A DNA stretch of 38,133 nucleotides from Vibrio hibernica (lineage in GTDB: Bacteria; Pseudomonadota; Gammaproteobacteria; Enterobacterales; Vibrionaceae). The notes under the pieces were generated by a model. The model was not told the origin of the DNA. It did not search any database and saw only the letters and a program-made list of their open reading frames with translations. The DNA lies in the NCBI RefSeq assembly GCF_015223435.1, contig NZ_VHKO01000026.1, positions 1 through 38,133 of the forward strand, in the 5' to 3' direction. Numbering within the stretch: position 1 is the stretch's first letter; every line of letters starts with the position of its first letter. The translations under genes and the position numbers were made by a program. This document shows, one piece after another, positions 25,843 to 34,672 of this stretch.

Positions 25843-27123
25843 TTATTCAGAACTTGCGATCTGATTTTCAGCATTTTGATAAATCAATAAAGGTTCAGAT
25901 TCCCCTTTAATTACAGATTCATCAATCACAACTTTGGTCACATCTTTCGTTGATGGCAGCTCATACATAGTTTCAAGTAGAACTGATTCCAAAATTGAAC
26001 GAAGGCCACGAGCACCGGTTTTACGGTCCATCGCTTTTTTCGCTATTGCTTTCAACGCATCTTCACGGAATTCAAGCTCTGCGCCTTCTAAGTCAAATAA
26101 AGCACCATACTGTTTCGTAAGGGCGTTCTTTGGCTTGCAAAGAATTTGAATAAGAGCTTCTTCATCCAACTCTGTCAACGTAGTAGTGACTGGTAAACGA
26201 CCGATGAATTCAGGGATCAAACCATATTTCACCAAATCTTCTGGCTCAACTTGTTTGAATAGTTCACTCACCGTTTTACTTTCATCTTTACTACGTACAT
26301 CGGCGCCAAAACCAATACCAGTTCCGACAGCAACACGTTGCTCAATGACTTTATCTAAGCCAGAAAATGCACCACCACAGATAAATAAGATCTTAGACGT
26401 ATCGACTTGCAAAAATTCTTGTTGAGGATGCTTGCGACCACCTTGAGGCGGAACTGAAGCAACCGTACCTTCAACCAACTTCAATAATGCCTGTTGAACA
26501 CCTTCACCAGAAACATCACGAGTGATTGATGGATTTTCTGCTTTACGAGAAATCTTATCAATTTCATCAATGTAAACAATGCCACGCTCCGCTTTAGAAA
26601 CATCATAATCACATTTTTGCAGTAATTTTTGGATGATGTTTTCAACGTCTTCCCCAACATAACCAGCTTCGGTCAATGTCGTTGCATCCGCCATAGTAAA
26701 CGGCACATCGAGGAAGCGAGCTAGCGTTTCGGCCAGTAAAGTTTTACCACTACCGGTAGGGCCTATAAGTAAAATATTACTTTTACCTAATTCAACACCA
26801 TCTTTTGTTTTATCGCCATTACGTAAGCGTTTGTAGTGGTTATATACCGCAACAGAAAGTACTTTTTTAGCATAATCTTGACCAATAACGTAATCATCTA
26901 AGTGTTCACGAATATCTTTTGGTGTCGGCAACGCTTCAGCTTCTTTCTTTGGTACAACATCCTTCACTTCTTCGCGAATAATGTCATTACACAAATCAAC
27001 GCATTCATCACATACGTATACGGAAGGACCTGCGATCAGCTTGCGAACCTCGTGCTGGCTTTTACCGCAGAAAGAGCAATACAGCAGTTTTGTACTACCA
27101 CCCTCTTTGCTTTTATCTGTCAT
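25843..27123 (-). CDS. clpX: ClpX, AAA+ unfoldase subunit of ClpXP
   Basis: A hexameric ATPase that recognises substrates (for example ssrA-tagged proteins) and threads them into ClpP. It is 426 aa, as in E. coli (424 aa). The N-terminal zinc-binding domain shows [17 protein letters not shown] then CDECVDLC (about residues 16-46). Walker A is GPTGSGKT near 121-128, Walker B is [11 protein letters not shown] near 183-193, and the IGF loop that docks to ClpP is IGFGADV near 272-278. The ribosome site AGAGGAT precedes the ATG. It lies 78 bp downstream of clpP with no terminator between, so the two are probably co-transcribed. Confidence 0.97.
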   Translation of the reverse strand: MTDKSKEGGSTKLLYCSFCGKSQHEVRKLIAGPSVYVCDECVDLCNDIIREEVKDVVPKKEAEALPTPKDIREHLDDYVIGQDYAKKVLSVAVYNHYKRLRNGDKTKDGVELGKSNILLIGPTGSGKTLLAETLARFLDVPFTMADATTLTEAGYVGEDVENIIQKLLQKCDYDVSKAERGIVYIDEIDKISRKAENPSITRDVSGEGVQQALLKLVEGTVASVPPQGGRKHPQQEFLQVDTSKILFICGGAFSGLDKVIEQRVAVGTGIGFGADVRSKDESKTVSELFKQVEPEDLVKYGLIPEFIGRLPVTTTLTELDEEALIQILCKPKNALTKQYGALFDLEGAELEFREDALKAIAKKAMDRKTGARGLRSILESVLLETMYELPSTKDVTKVVIDESVIKGESEPLLIYQNAENQIASSE

Positions 27124-27201
27124 TCGCTATCCTCTTAACCTTTAATTCTTTTTTCAGTCTACAACAGTTTACCTTGAATTGCTTATTACAAGGTGAATTG
27201 C

Positions 27202-27828
27202 TTATGCTGGACGATTACTTAAAACCGAATCCACTAAACCATAATCCACTGACTGCTGTGCAGACATGAAGTTATCACGATCAGTATCGCGCTCAATCAC
27301 CTCTAATGGTTGGCCTGTATGCTCGGCAAGCAAACCATTCAAACGTTGCTTGATGGTTAAAATCTCTTGTGCATGAATTTGTATATCTGACGCTTGACCT
27401 TGGAAGCCGCCAAGTGGTTGGTGAATCATCACTCGTGAATTTGGTAAGCAGAAACGTTTACCTTTTTCGCCACCAGCCAATAGGAATGCACCCATTGAAC
27501 ATGCTTGTCCCATACACACAGTGCTCACGTTTGGCTTGATAAACTGCATCGTGTCATAAATAGACATACCTGCCGTTACGCTTCCGCCTGGTGAGTTAAT
27601 GTATAAGAAAATATCTTTATCTGGGCTTTCTGATTCTAAAAACAATAATTGCGCCACGACTAAATTCGCCATGTGATCTTCTACTTGGCCAGTCAAAAAG
27701 ATAATGCGTTCTTTTAATAGGCGAGAATAGATATCGTACGAACGTTCACCGCGAGAAGTTTGCTCTACCACCATTGGTACCAGCGCATCAATAATTGGAG
27801 ACATTGTATTATTTACTTGGTAGCTCAT
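27202..27828 (-). CDS. clpP: ClpP, ATP-dependent Clp protease proteolytic subunit
   Basis: A tetradecameric serine peptidase core of ClpXP/ClpAP. From the chosen ATG at 27828 it is 208 aa, the E. coli size (207). Catalytic Ser111 lies in GQACSMGAF, His136 in [10 protein letters not shown] and Asp185 in ERDTDRDNF. The Gly-rich oxyanion strand [11 protein letters not shown] is at 78-88. An in-frame ATG 11 codons upstream exists, but MSYQVNN matches the family N-terminus and has AGGGAAAGCGGA upstream. It lies downstream of the tig terminator and upstream of clpX. Confidence 0.95.
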   Translation of the reverse strand: MSYQVNNTMSPIIDALVPMVVEQTSRGERSYDIYSRLLKERIIFLTGQVEDHMANLVVAQLLFLESESPDKDIFLYINSPGGSVTAGMSIYDTMQFIKPNVSTVCMGQACSMGAFLLAGGEKGKRFCLPNSRVMIHQPLGGFQGQASDIQIHAQEILTIKQRLNGLLAEHTGQPLEVIERDTDRDNFMSAQQSVDYGLVDSVLSNRPA

Positions 27829-27976
27829 ATTCCGCTTTCCCTGTAGTGGATTCATAATCACTGCAATTGATAACCATCGTTACTATTAACCACAAAAGTT
27901 AGTATTAACCATGAATAAATATTAGCAATAGCCTATTAATCATAAACCTATAAGCCCGCTATTAACAGCCAGCTAT

Positions 27977-28029
27977 AAAAAATAAATGGCTCGAATGAAC
28001 GCCTCATTTGAGTGTCATATCGAGCCATT
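27977..28029 (-). terminator. Terminator of tig: long hairpin
   Basis: On the minus strand AATGGCTCGA and TCGAGCCATT (plus-strand 28020-28029 and 27985-27994) form a perfect 10-bp stem around a 25-nt loop that can itself partly pair (ATGA with TCAT, CTC with GAG). A T-rich run (27987-27977) follows. It lies about 94 bp after the tig stop. Confidence 0.8.
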
Positions 28030-28122
28030 GTTATGCCTATAACCTAGCAATAAAATACATAGATTTAGACATCATAAAGAGCAAATACACTGACTCTTTA
28101 CACCTGCAACAGGCTTAAAAAA

Positions 28123-29427
28123 TTAAGCTGGTTGTTGCTGGTTCATTAGTTCATTGAAGCTTACTTCTTTATCAGAAACATTAGCTTTAGCAATGATAGC
28201 CTCGATAGCCTGATCTTCTAGAGCAACATTACGGATGTTGTTCATCATTTGCTCATTTTGCTCGTAATAAGCAATCACTTCAGATGGGTCTTCGTAAGCC
28301 GTTGCCATTTCGTTGATAAGTGCTTTAACACGCTCATCATCCGCTTTTAGTTCTTCAGCTTTGATCACTTCACCAAGAAGTAGGCCAACTTTAACTCGAC
28401 GTGCAGCTTGTTCTTCGAACAGTTCACGTGGTAGTTGAGCCGCAGCTTCTGGGTTGCCACCGAAACGTTGAGATGCTTGTTGACGTAGAACTTCAATTTC
28501 TTGATCAATAAGTGCAGATGGTACGTCCATTGCATTTTGTTCAACCAAACCATTGATAGCTTGCTCTTTAATACGGCCTTTAATCGCTTGCTTAAGCTCA
28601 CGTTCCATATTTTTACGAACTTCAACTTTCAGTGCGTCAATGCCGCCTTCAGTTACGCCAAATTTAGAAACAAACTCATCAGTTAGCTCAGGAAGCTCAC
28701 GAGTTTCAACTTTGCTCAATTTAATATCGAACTTAGCTGATTTACCTTTTAAGTTTTCTGCGTGGTAATCTTCTGGGAAGTTCACATCAATAGAGAATTC
28801 TTCGCCTGCTTTCTTACCTAATACACCATCTTCAAAACCAGGAATCATACGTCCTTGGCCCATTTCTAGAGGGAATGCATCGGCTTTTCCGCCTTCAAAT
28901 GCTTCACCGTCGATGTAACCAACGAAATCGATGGTTGCACGAGAGCTTTCAGAAACCGCTTCTTCAACTTCAGTCCAAGTAGACTGTTGCTTGCGAAGTG
29001 TTTCGATCATTTCACTAACGTCTTCATCTTTTACTTCTACTGCTGGTTTCTCAACAGTGATGTTTTCAAGACCTTTAAGTTCTACTTCTGGGTAAATTTC
29101 AAATGAGGCAGTAAATACGATGTCTTTACCAATTTCATTTTGAACTGGAGCGAATGTTGGCGCGCCAGCTGGGTTGATTTTGTCTTTAACAATAGCTTCG
29201 ATAAAATGACGGTGCATTACTTCGCCCATTACGTCTTGACGTACAGACTGACCGAACATTTGTGCAACCATTTTCATTGGAACTTTACCTTTACGGAAGC
29301 CATCAAAACGACGGGTTTTCGCAATTTTGCGCAGTTCAGTAGTTACTGCATCTTCGATGTTAGCAGCAGGAACAGTAATAGTAAGACGGCGTTCTAGGCC
29401 TTCTAGAGTTTCAACAGTAGATTGCAT
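28123..29427 (-). CDS. tig: Trigger factor, ribosome-associated chaperone and prolyl isomerase
   Basis: Binds the ribosomal exit tunnel and shields nascent chains. It is 434 aa, as in E. coli (432). The ribosome-binding signature GFRKGKVP is at 43-50. The FKBP-type isomerase domain spans about 150-245 ([19 protein letters not shown] ... [22 protein letters not shown]), and the helical C-terminal arms complete the protein. The SD-like GAGG lies 12 bases before the ATG at the foot of a hairpin. A strong promoter about 300 bp upstream implies a long leader. Confidence 0.97.
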   Translation of the reverse strand: MQSTVETLEGLERRLTITVPAANIEDAVTTELRKIAKTRRFDGFRKGKVPMKMVAQMFGQSVRQDVMGEVMHRHFIEAIVKDKINPAGAPTFAPVQNEIGKDIVFTASFEIYPEVELKGLENITVEKPAVEVKDEDVSEMIETLRKQQSTWTEVEEAVSESSRATIDFVGYIDGEAFEGGKADAFPLEMGQGRMIPGFEDGVLGKKAGEEFSIDVNFPEDYHAENLKGKSAKFDIKLSKVETRELPELTDEFVSKFGVTEGGIDALKVEVRKNMERELKQAIKGRIKEQAINGLVEQNAMDVPSALIDQEIEVLRQQASQRFGGNPEAAAQLPRELFEEQAARRVKVGLLLGEVIKAEELKADDERVKALINEMATAYEDPSEVIAYYEQNEQMMNNIRNVALEDQAIEAIIAKANVSDKEVSFNELMNQQQPA

Positions 29428-29443
29428 TATATATAAACCTCAA

Positions 29444-29482
29444 AACTGGCTCAGAAATCTGAGCGTATGAGTCGAGCCAGTT
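29444..29482 (-). promoter_or_regulatory. Mutually exclusive hairpins in the tig 5' leader
   Basis: Just before the tig ribosome site, the minus-strand segment AACTGGCTC (29482-29474) can pair with GAGCCAGTT (29452-29444), 9 bp. The second arm is preceded by bases that let TCTGAGC pair instead with GCTCAGA (29464-29449 region, 6-7 bp with a tiny loop). Both use GAGC at 29452-29449, so only one can form. The outer hairpin is followed by TTTTGAGG, whose GAGG is the likely ribosome site. This is a candidate RNA switch or attenuator. Confidence 0.45.
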
Positions 29483-29729
29483 GCACCAATTGGGCAGAGC
29501 TCAACATCATTCCTTGTGTGGCGTTCAAATGAACACTTAAAATTAGTGAGCATCAACTATCTTTATAGTAAGTAATATCGCTCTATGGCAATAATCTCAC
29601 TAACCAATAATTGAACTAATGAGTGAAGCCTTCTGCAAAAACATGACTAAAACGCCACATTCTTTTTTAACAAAGGCATCTCCTATTAGTCTCAGAATAA
29701 AGAGTCTCAGGATAAAATTCAGACGCGCC

Positions 29730-29758
29730 ATTCTAGCGACATGAATAGAGCCTGTCGA
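29730..29758 (-). promoter_or_regulatory. Sigma-70 promoter of tig
   Basis: On the minus strand, TCGACA (29753-29758), a 17-bp spacer and TAGAAT (29730-29735) each differ from consensus by one base. The discriminator is GC-rich (GGCGCG), as at growth-rate-controlled promoters. An A/T-rich stretch upstream could act as an UP element. Confidence 0.7.
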
Positions 29759-29889
29759 GCCAAGAGCTAAATTCTCACAGTGACATTTCATCTTTTTTCG
29801 TTATTTTTTTAACGAGAGCGAGAATGATCACGTTTCAGAAGTGGGGACATAAGGAAATATTTTCAAGGGATAGGCGATTTTTTTCATCA

Positions 29890-29929
29890 ATAAAAGGAAA
29901 AGTAGCTCAATATTACGCCATTGAGCTAC
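29890..29929 (-). terminator. Rho-independent terminator of the sugar-importer operon
   Basis: On the minus strand GTAGCTCAAT and ATTGAGCTAC (plus-strand 29920-29929 and 29902-29911) form a perfect 10-bp stem with an 8-nt loop, followed by TTTTCCTTTTATT. It lies 17 bp after the ATPase stop. Confidence 0.92.
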
Positions 29930-29946
29930 TAAATCCGAAATTTAGG

Positions 29947-31053
29947 CTAAATCCTCATCTCCGTTTTAACATCAAAAAAGACCGCATGAGAAAGATCAAA
30001 GTACAAAGGAACCATATCACCAACTTTTGCATCAAATTCGGCGGATAAACGACAAGCGACATGTTGCTGATTAATTTCTACAATCGCTATGGTATCTGGC
30101 CCGGTTGGTTCTAAGACATCAATTTTCATCGGTATTTCAGTCCAAGTGCGCCCCTCTTCTGTTGATTGCTCAGTGATGTACTCTGGTCTTAACCCGATGA
30201 TGATGGTTTCGCCGTCAAATTTACGCAACCTGTCAGGTAAGTTTATTTGATGCGCTTGCCCATCGGCAGTCCAAACTTGACCTAACGGATTATCGTGTTC
30301 ACCCAGATCAACTCTCGCCTTAATGAAATTCATTGACGGCGACCCCATAAAACCGGCCACAAACATATTGTTCGGCTGGTTGTAGATTTCTTTCGGTGTC
30401 CCAAGTTGCTGTAACTCGCCATCTTTCATCACTGCAATCCGGTCAGCTAACGTCATCGCTTCAATTTGGTCATGCGTCACATACACAATAGTGGTATTGA
30501 GTTTTTGATGAAGGCGCTTAATTTGGGTGCGCATTTCAACTCGCAGTTTCGCATCCAGATTCGACAATGGTTCATCAAATAAATACAACTTAGGCTGACG
30601 CGCTAATGCTCTTCCCATCGCCACCCGTTGACGCTGACCACCAGATAATTGTGCGGGTTTTCTATCAAGGAGATGATCGATTTGTAGCATTTCTGCCACA
30701 CGATTCACTTCCGCTTCGATTTTCACTTTTGGCATTTTTCGGATCTCTAATCCAAACGCGATATTACCGCGAACCGTCATATTCGGGTATAAAGCATAAG
30801 ATTGAAACACCATCGCAATATCACGGTCTTTAGGTTCAACGTTTGATACGTCAACGCCATCAATGACTATCTCTCCAGAACTTATCGATTCAAGCCCTGC
30901 TATCGCATTCATCAAGGTTGACTTTCCGCAGCCAGAAGGCCCAACAAGAATCAAAAACTCGCCAGATTCAATCGAAATATTAATGCCTTTTAACGTTTCA
31001 TTATCCGCATTGCGGTAAGTTTTCCGTATTTGGTTTAGCTCTAACGTCGCCAT
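29947..31053 (-). CDS. Sugar ABC importer ATP-binding protein (MalK/UgpC/GltK type)
   Basis: The cytoplasmic ATPase of a carbohydrate ABC importer. It is 368 aa with a full nucleotide-binding domain: Walker A GPSGCGKST at 38-46, Q-loop VFQSYALYPNMTV at 82-94, signature LSGGQRQR at 136-143, Walker B LYLFDEP at 156-162 and H-loop YVTHDQIEAM near 191-200. The C-terminal 130 residues are the OB-fold regulatory domain of the MalK/UgpC group. It is the last gene of the importer operon, 184 bp after the second permease, with an ERIC-like repeat in the gap. By gene order it corresponds to Pseudomonas GltK. Confidence 0.9.
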   Translation of the reverse strand: MATLELNQIRKTYRNADNETLKGINISIESGEFLILVGPSGCGKSTLMNAIAGLESISSGEIVIDGVDVSNVEPKDRDIAMVFQSYALYPNMTVRGNIAFGLEIRKMPKVKIEAEVNRVAEMLQIDHLLDRKPAQLSGGQRQRVAMGRALARQPKLYLFDEPLSNLDAKLRVEMRTQIKRLHQKLNTTIVYVTHDQIEAMTLADRIAVMKDGELQQLGTPKEIYNQPNNMFVAGFMGSPSMNFIKARVDLGEHDNPLGQVWTADGQAHQINLPDRLRKFDGETIIIGLRPEYITEQSTEEGRTWTEIPMKIDVLEPTGPDTIAIVEINQQHVACRLSAEFDAKVGDMVPLYFDLSHAVFFDVKTEMRI

Positions 31054-31109
31054 TTATTATCCTTAATGTGAAGCTAATTTTAGTTTGAGATTGTTTTTAA
31101 CTAGTCAAT

Positions 31110-31235
31110 ATACTCAAAGTAATTGGAGTTACAGTGAGGCGACAAGAGAATGAAGCCCCATGAGCCTAGCTTGTCTAGGTAATTGGGGTGAGTGAACGCC
31201 GTCAACAAAACTGTAGCTTCAAGTACAAAGAGTAT
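31110..31235 (+). repeat. ERIC/IRU-like intergenic repeat (126 bp)
   Basis: A 126-bp imperfect palindrome bounded by ATACTC and GAGTAT. The outer 25 bases pair with the inverted other end at 19 positions. The centre forms a second hairpin (CCCC 31156-31159 with GGGG 31185-31188; CCTAG 31165-31169 with CTAGG 31175-31179). The segment GGGGTGAGTGAACGCCG resembles the conserved core of ERIC elements as I recall it (GGGGTGAGCGAACGC), and the length equals the canonical one. It sits 2 bp beyond the permease stop and would be transcribed in the operon mRNA. Confidence 0.82.
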
Positions 31236-31237
31236 AT

Positions 31238-32125
31238 TTAGCCCTTCACTGAGCCTGCGGTTAACCCACGCACAAAATACTTTCCAGCCACCACATACAC
31301 CAATAAAGTGGGTAATGCGGCAATAATCGCAGCAGCCATATCAACGTTATATTCTTTAACCCCTGTGCTGGTATTAACCAAATTATTCAACGCTACAGTA
31401 ATGGGCTGAGTATCCGATCCCGAATACACCACGCCAAATAAGAAATCATTCCAAATCGAAGTAAATTGCCATATCACTGTCACCATGATGATAGGTGTCG
31501 AAAGCGGCAACATAATTCGGAAGAATATAGTGAAAAAACCTGCGCCATCTAATTTCGCCGCTTTGACTAACTCATCAGGAACGCCAACATAGAAATTACG
31601 GAAAAATAAAGTCGTAAACGCCAAACCATAAATCACATGCACAACCACTAATCCGGTTGTGGTGTTTGCCAAGCCGAAATATCCTAAAGTGGCCGCCATT
31701 GGTAGCAATACGACTTGAAAAGGAATAAAGCAGCCAAATAGCAATAAACTGAATAACAAATTCGACCCTCTAAATTGCCATTTACTGATCACATAACCAT
31801 TAAATGCGCCCATTAGAGTTGAAATTGCTACCGCTGGGATCACCATTTGAAATGAATTCCAAAAATAGCTTTTAATACCTTCGCATTTCACTCCAGTACA
31901 AGAGTCTGACCACGCTTTGTGCCACGCATCTAATACCCATTCTGTCGGCATAGACATTAAGTTACCAGTACGAATATCCCCCAAGCTTTTAAATGAGGTG
32001 ATCACCATGACAAATAATGGCATCAGATAAAGCACACAGAAAAAAATCAGCAAACTATAAATAGCAATGCGCCCAACTCGCTTAGAATTAAAGTAATTAG
32101 ATTTATAACGTTTAGTGGCAATCAT
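31238..32125 (-). CDS. Sugar ABC importer permease, MalG type (GltG-like)
   Basis: Inner-membrane permease subunit of the carbohydrate importer, 295 aa with about six helices. The EAA loop that contacts the ATPase reads ELVKAAKLDGAGFFTIFFRIMLPLSTP (about residues 187-213). The N-terminal YSLLIFFCVLYLMPLFVMVITSFK segment is typical of MalG-type subunits (CUT1 family). It overlaps the upstream permease gene by 4 bp (ATGA), so translation is coupled. An ERIC-like repeat follows directly after the stop. Confidence 0.9.
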   Translation of the reverse strand: MIATKRYKSNYFNSKRVGRIAIYSLLIFFCVLYLMPLFVMVITSFKSLGDIRTGNLMSMPTEWVLDAWHKAWSDSCTGVKCEGIKSYFWNSFQMVIPAVAISTLMGAFNGYVISKWQFRGSNLLFSLLLFGCFIPFQVVLLPMAATLGYFGLANTTTGLVVVHVIYGLAFTTLFFRNFYVGVPDELVKAAKLDGAGFFTIFFRIMLPLSTPIIMVTVIWQFTSIWNDFLFGVVYSGSDTQPITVALNNLVNTSTGVKEYNVDMAAAIIAALPTLLVYVVAGKYFVRGLTAGSVKG

Positions 32126-33063
32126 GATTTTTTCTCCCGTAATTCGGAATACAAATACGGCACCAAAATCGCCAAAATACCTGCAAGCATCATCATCGCA
32201 CTGGCAGAACCTAGCGCAGTTTGCCCACGAGTAAAGGAGTAAGCATACATAAATAGAGCAGGTAAATCAGATGAATAACCCGGCCCACCCGCGGTGAGAG
32301 CTGTAACTAAATCGAAACTTTTAATGGCGATATGAGAAGTAATGATCACGGCACTAAAAAATACCGGACGCAAACAAGGTAGAACAATACTCCAATAAAT
32401 ACGCGGTAAACTCGCACCATCAATCTGTGCCGCTTTTATTATCGAAGAATCAATACCACGCAAACCTGCTAAAAACATCGCCATAACAAAACCCGAAGAT
32501 TGCCATACAGCCGCAATCACTAGGGTATAAATCACCATATTCGAATCAACAATCCAATCAAATCTAAAATCGGTAAAGCCCCAATCTCGCACCATTTTCT
32601 CAATGCCTAGTCCGGGATTTAAAATCCATTTCCACGCAGTCCCTGTCACAATAAAAGACAACGCCATTGGGTAGAGGTAAATACTGCGGATCACGCCTTC
32701 ATTACGAATATTTTGATCAAGCAAGATAGCCAAGCCAACGCCAAGCACAATCACGATTGCCAGAAAAAGAAGACCGAAAATACCTAAATTGGTAATAGAG
32801 GTGAGCCAACGATCGTTTTCCATTAACTTGGCATATTGCCCAAATCCAATGAAGTGATTGAAACTTGGAAGAAAACGCGAGTTAGTGAGCGATAAAGCGC
32901 CTGTCCATATTATGTAACCGTAGATACAAACGACGGTGATAAGCAATGTCGGGGCTAGTACGATTTTAGGTAGAAGATATTGCAGCCTATCCAAAAATTT
33001 TGGCTTTGGCTTTTTGTTAGAAGTAACCTTTTTTGTCTGTTTGGAATCGAAAGCGTTGTCCAT
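32122..33063 (-). CDS. Sugar ABC importer permease, MalF type (GltF-like)
   Basis: The second permease subunit, about 313 aa from the chosen start. After a Lys-rich cytoplasmic N-terminus (KQTKKVTSNKKPKPKFL) six hydrophobic helices follow. The EAA loop is SIIKAAQIDGASLPRIYWSIVLPCLRP (about residues 214-240). The ATG at 33063 is chosen because AAAGGAT lies five bases upstream; the frame continues 12 codons further back without a better site. It follows the binding-protein gene across a gap that holds a hairpin and three tandem repeats. Confidence 0.9.
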   Translation of the reverse strand: MDNAFDSKQTKKVTSNKKPKPKFLDRLQYLLPKIVLAPTLLITVVCIYGYIIWTGALSLTNSRFLPSFNHFIGFGQYAKLMENDRWLTSITNLGIFGLLFLAIVIVLGVGLAILLDQNIRNEGVIRSIYLYPMALSFIVTGTAWKWILNPGLGIEKMVRDWGFTDFRFDWIVDSNMVIYTLVIAAVWQSSGFVMAMFLAGLRGIDSSIIKAAQIDGASLPRIYWSIVLPCLRPVFFSAVIITSHIAIKSFDLVTALTAGGPGYSSDLPALFMYAYSFTRGQTALGSASAMMMLAGILAILVPYLYSELREKKS

Positions 33064-33100
33064 AACCGATCCTTTAATAACGCTGTTTTGTGTATACAAA

Positions 33101-33142
33101 AATTAAGTACAGCTCATTAAGTACAAATCATTAACTACAAAG
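33101..33142. repeat. Three tandem 14-bp repeats upstream of the malF-like gene
   Basis: Three imperfect units: AATTAAGTACAGCT (33101-33114), CATTAAGTACAAAT (33115-33128), CATTAACTACAAAG (33129-33142). An inverted relative, CTTTGTACTTAAAA, lies at about 33226-33239. The regular spacing suggests a binding site array or a small local duplication. Confidence 0.5.
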
Positions 33143-33158
33143 ATAAACAGCTAAGAAA

Positions 33159-33197
33159 ATAAGGCTGGATGCAAACTTACTGACATCGCAGCCTTAT
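33159..33197 (-). terminator. Intercistronic hairpin, probable leaky terminator after the binding-protein gene
   Basis: On the minus strand ATAAGGCTGCGATG (33197-33184) pairs with CATCCAGCCTTAT (33171-33159) over 13 bp with a single bulge. A T-rich run (TTTTC) follows. It lies 62 bp after the binding-protein stop. Such hairpins commonly let the binding protein be made in excess over the permeases, by partial termination or by protecting mRNA 3' ends. Confidence 0.7.
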
Positions 33198-33259
33198 AAT
33201 TTATTGCCTTTAACTTTTAATCTGCTTTGTACTTAAAACCACAATTTAGCTGGCAGAAA

Positions 33260-34525
33260 TTACATTGCCGCTTTCACTGCTTTTGCTAACTGCTGCGCTG
33301 CTTGTTTTGGATCGGCATTGCTATCATTGAAGAAGTTGGTGATCACATCAAACATTGCGCCTTGAACATAGCTCGTAGTTGACATGCCATGCGCCATACT
33401 TGGTAATAAATCACCCGATTTCGACGTCGCTTTGAAAGAAGCCATAGAATCTAACGCACACTGATCAAACTTAGACATATCCATATCTAAACGCACAGGA
33501 ATCGATCCTTTGTTTAAATTGAATATTTCTTGGAAGTCTTTAGAAAGGATGGTTTTTGCAAGATCTTTTTGTGCTTTTTGATTGGCTTTATCTTTAATTT
33601 GGAAGAAAGCAAAACTATCGACATTAAAGGTAAATTCACTTGCAGTGCCTGGCGCTGGCGCACAAACATAATCTGTGCCGGGTGTTTTATTGGCGGCGGT
33701 AAATTCACCTTTTGCCCAATCTCCCATGATTTGCATCGCAGCTTTGCCACTGATCACCATAGAGGTTGCAACATTCCAATCTCGGCCAGGAGAGTTAGTA
33801 TCAATATAATTATGCACTTTTTTAAACGTCTTAAAGGCTTCTACCATTTTATCGCCTGACAACACACTTTGATCAAGATCGACAAAAGCTTTTTTATAAT
33901 CTGCGCTGCCTAGTTTTTCTAAAGCAATCGCTTCAAATAAAGTCGCGTCTTGCCAAGGTTGGCCGCCATGAGCAAGCGGGATAATTCCATCGGCTTTTAA
34001 TTTATCGCCAACTTTAAAAAATGCATCCCAAGAATTCGGAACCTTCAAGCCTTCTTTATCAAATACCGATTTATTTGCCCATAACCAATTCACCCGATGC
34101 ACATTCACTGGAACCGAAACATAATGGCCTTGATACTTACTGATATCAGCCACCACAGTCGGTAAAATACCATCCCAATTATTGGCTTTAGCGACATCAT
34201 CTAAATTAGTTAAAAAACCAAGCTCAGCCCACTCTTGAATATTATGTCCTTTCATTTGCGCTGCCGCAGGAGGATTACCAGAAACGGCGCGAGTTTTAAG
34301 TACCGTCATGGCACTTTCACCACCGCCGCCAGCCACAGCAAAATCTTTCCAGGTATGCCCTTCTTTTTCCATCATATCTTTTAGCACGGCGACCGACTTA
34401 GCTTCACCGCCAGATGTCCACCAATGCAAAACTTCCACTTCACCAGCATTGGCAAGTTGGCTTGCAGCAAGTGAGCTCGCAGACAGTAATCCAAGCGTAA
34501 TAAGGGTTTTCTTCATCATTTTCAT
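33260..34525 (-). CDS. Periplasmic sugar-binding protein (GltB-like, glucose/mannose type)
   Basis: The extracellular solute-binding component (family 1) of the importer. It is 421 aa with a signal peptide ending ASQLANA at about residue 27. The mature N-terminus [46 protein letters not shown] and [23 protein letters not shown] (about 132-154) are the pattern of the glucose-binding GltB/GtsA proteins of Pseudomonas and Thermus. Glucose or a related hexose is therefore the likely ligand, but this is inference from remembered homologues. It is the first gene of the importer operon, with an operator-like palindrome about 110 bp upstream. Confidence 0.85.
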   Translation of the reverse strand: MKMMKKTLITLGLLSASSLAASQLANAGEVEVLHWWTSGGEAKSVAVLKDMMEKEGHTWKDFAVAGGGGESAMTVLKTRAVSGNPPAAAQMKGHNIQEWAELGFLTNLDDVAKANNWDGILPTVVADISKYQGHYVSVPVNVHRVNWLWANKSVFDKEGLKVPNSWDAFFKVGDKLKADGIIPLAHGGQPWQDATLFEAIALEKLGSADYKKAFVDLDQSVLSGDKMVEAFKTFKKVHNYIDTNSPGRDWNVATSMVISGKAAMQIMGDWAKGEFTAANKTPGTDYVCAPAPGTASEFTFNVDSFAFFQIKDKANQKAQKDLAKTILSKDFQEIFNLNKGSIPVRLDMDMSKFDQCALDSMASFKATSKSGDLLPSMAHGMSTTSYVQGAMFDVITNFFNDSNADPKQAAQQLAKAVKAAM

Positions 34526-34628
34526 TATTATCGTCCATGTAGGTAATGTTATTAGAATAGAAAGCTAACGCTATATATAACGTTTCAGTAAAACTATAGA
34601 AGAGGAAAAAAAATAGAATGGTACAAAG

Positions 34629-34660
34629 TGTAATGGCAATGTAACAATGTCGTTACATTG
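34629..34660. promoter_or_regulatory. Operator-like palindrome and direct half-sites before the sugar-binding-protein gene
   Basis: A perfect 9-bp inverted repeat, CAATGTAAC-N6-GTTACATTG, spans 34637-34660. In addition TGTAAT (34629) and TGTAAC (34640) are direct half-sites spaced 11 bp apart, the pattern used by OmpR-type response regulators. It lies between the kinase stop and the binding-protein gene. There is no T-run, so it is not a terminator. The regulator encoded at 36167-36883 is the obvious candidate ligand. Confidence 0.55.
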
Positions 34661-34672
34661 AAGGATGGATAA

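Larger units (their letters stand above)
29428..29946 (-). other. tig leader and promoter region (519 bp, no gene)
   Basis: The gap between tig and the sugar ATPase gene holds, from right to left, the ATPase terminator (29902-29929), an AT-rich stretch (29791-29812), the tig promoter (29730-29758) and a leader of about 295 nt. The leader contains the direct repeat CTGAGACT twice, 15 nt apart, and ends in the alternative hairpins listed separately. A 63-codon frame at 29600-29791 crosses the promoter and is not taken as a gene. Confidence 0.6.

Noticed and set aside
29600..29791. 63-codon minus-strand ORF in the tig leader region
   Set aside because: It spans the predicted tig promoter, so most transcripts would start inside it. 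It has no ribosome site and resembles no family.
31110..31235. Integron attC (VCR-like) site
   Set aside because: Length is close to a VCR, but no integrase, no cassette structure and no attC core ends are seen. The internal sequence instead matches ERIC.
34637..34660. Terminator for the histidine kinase gene
   Set aside because: The palindrome is not followed by a T-run on the kinase strand.
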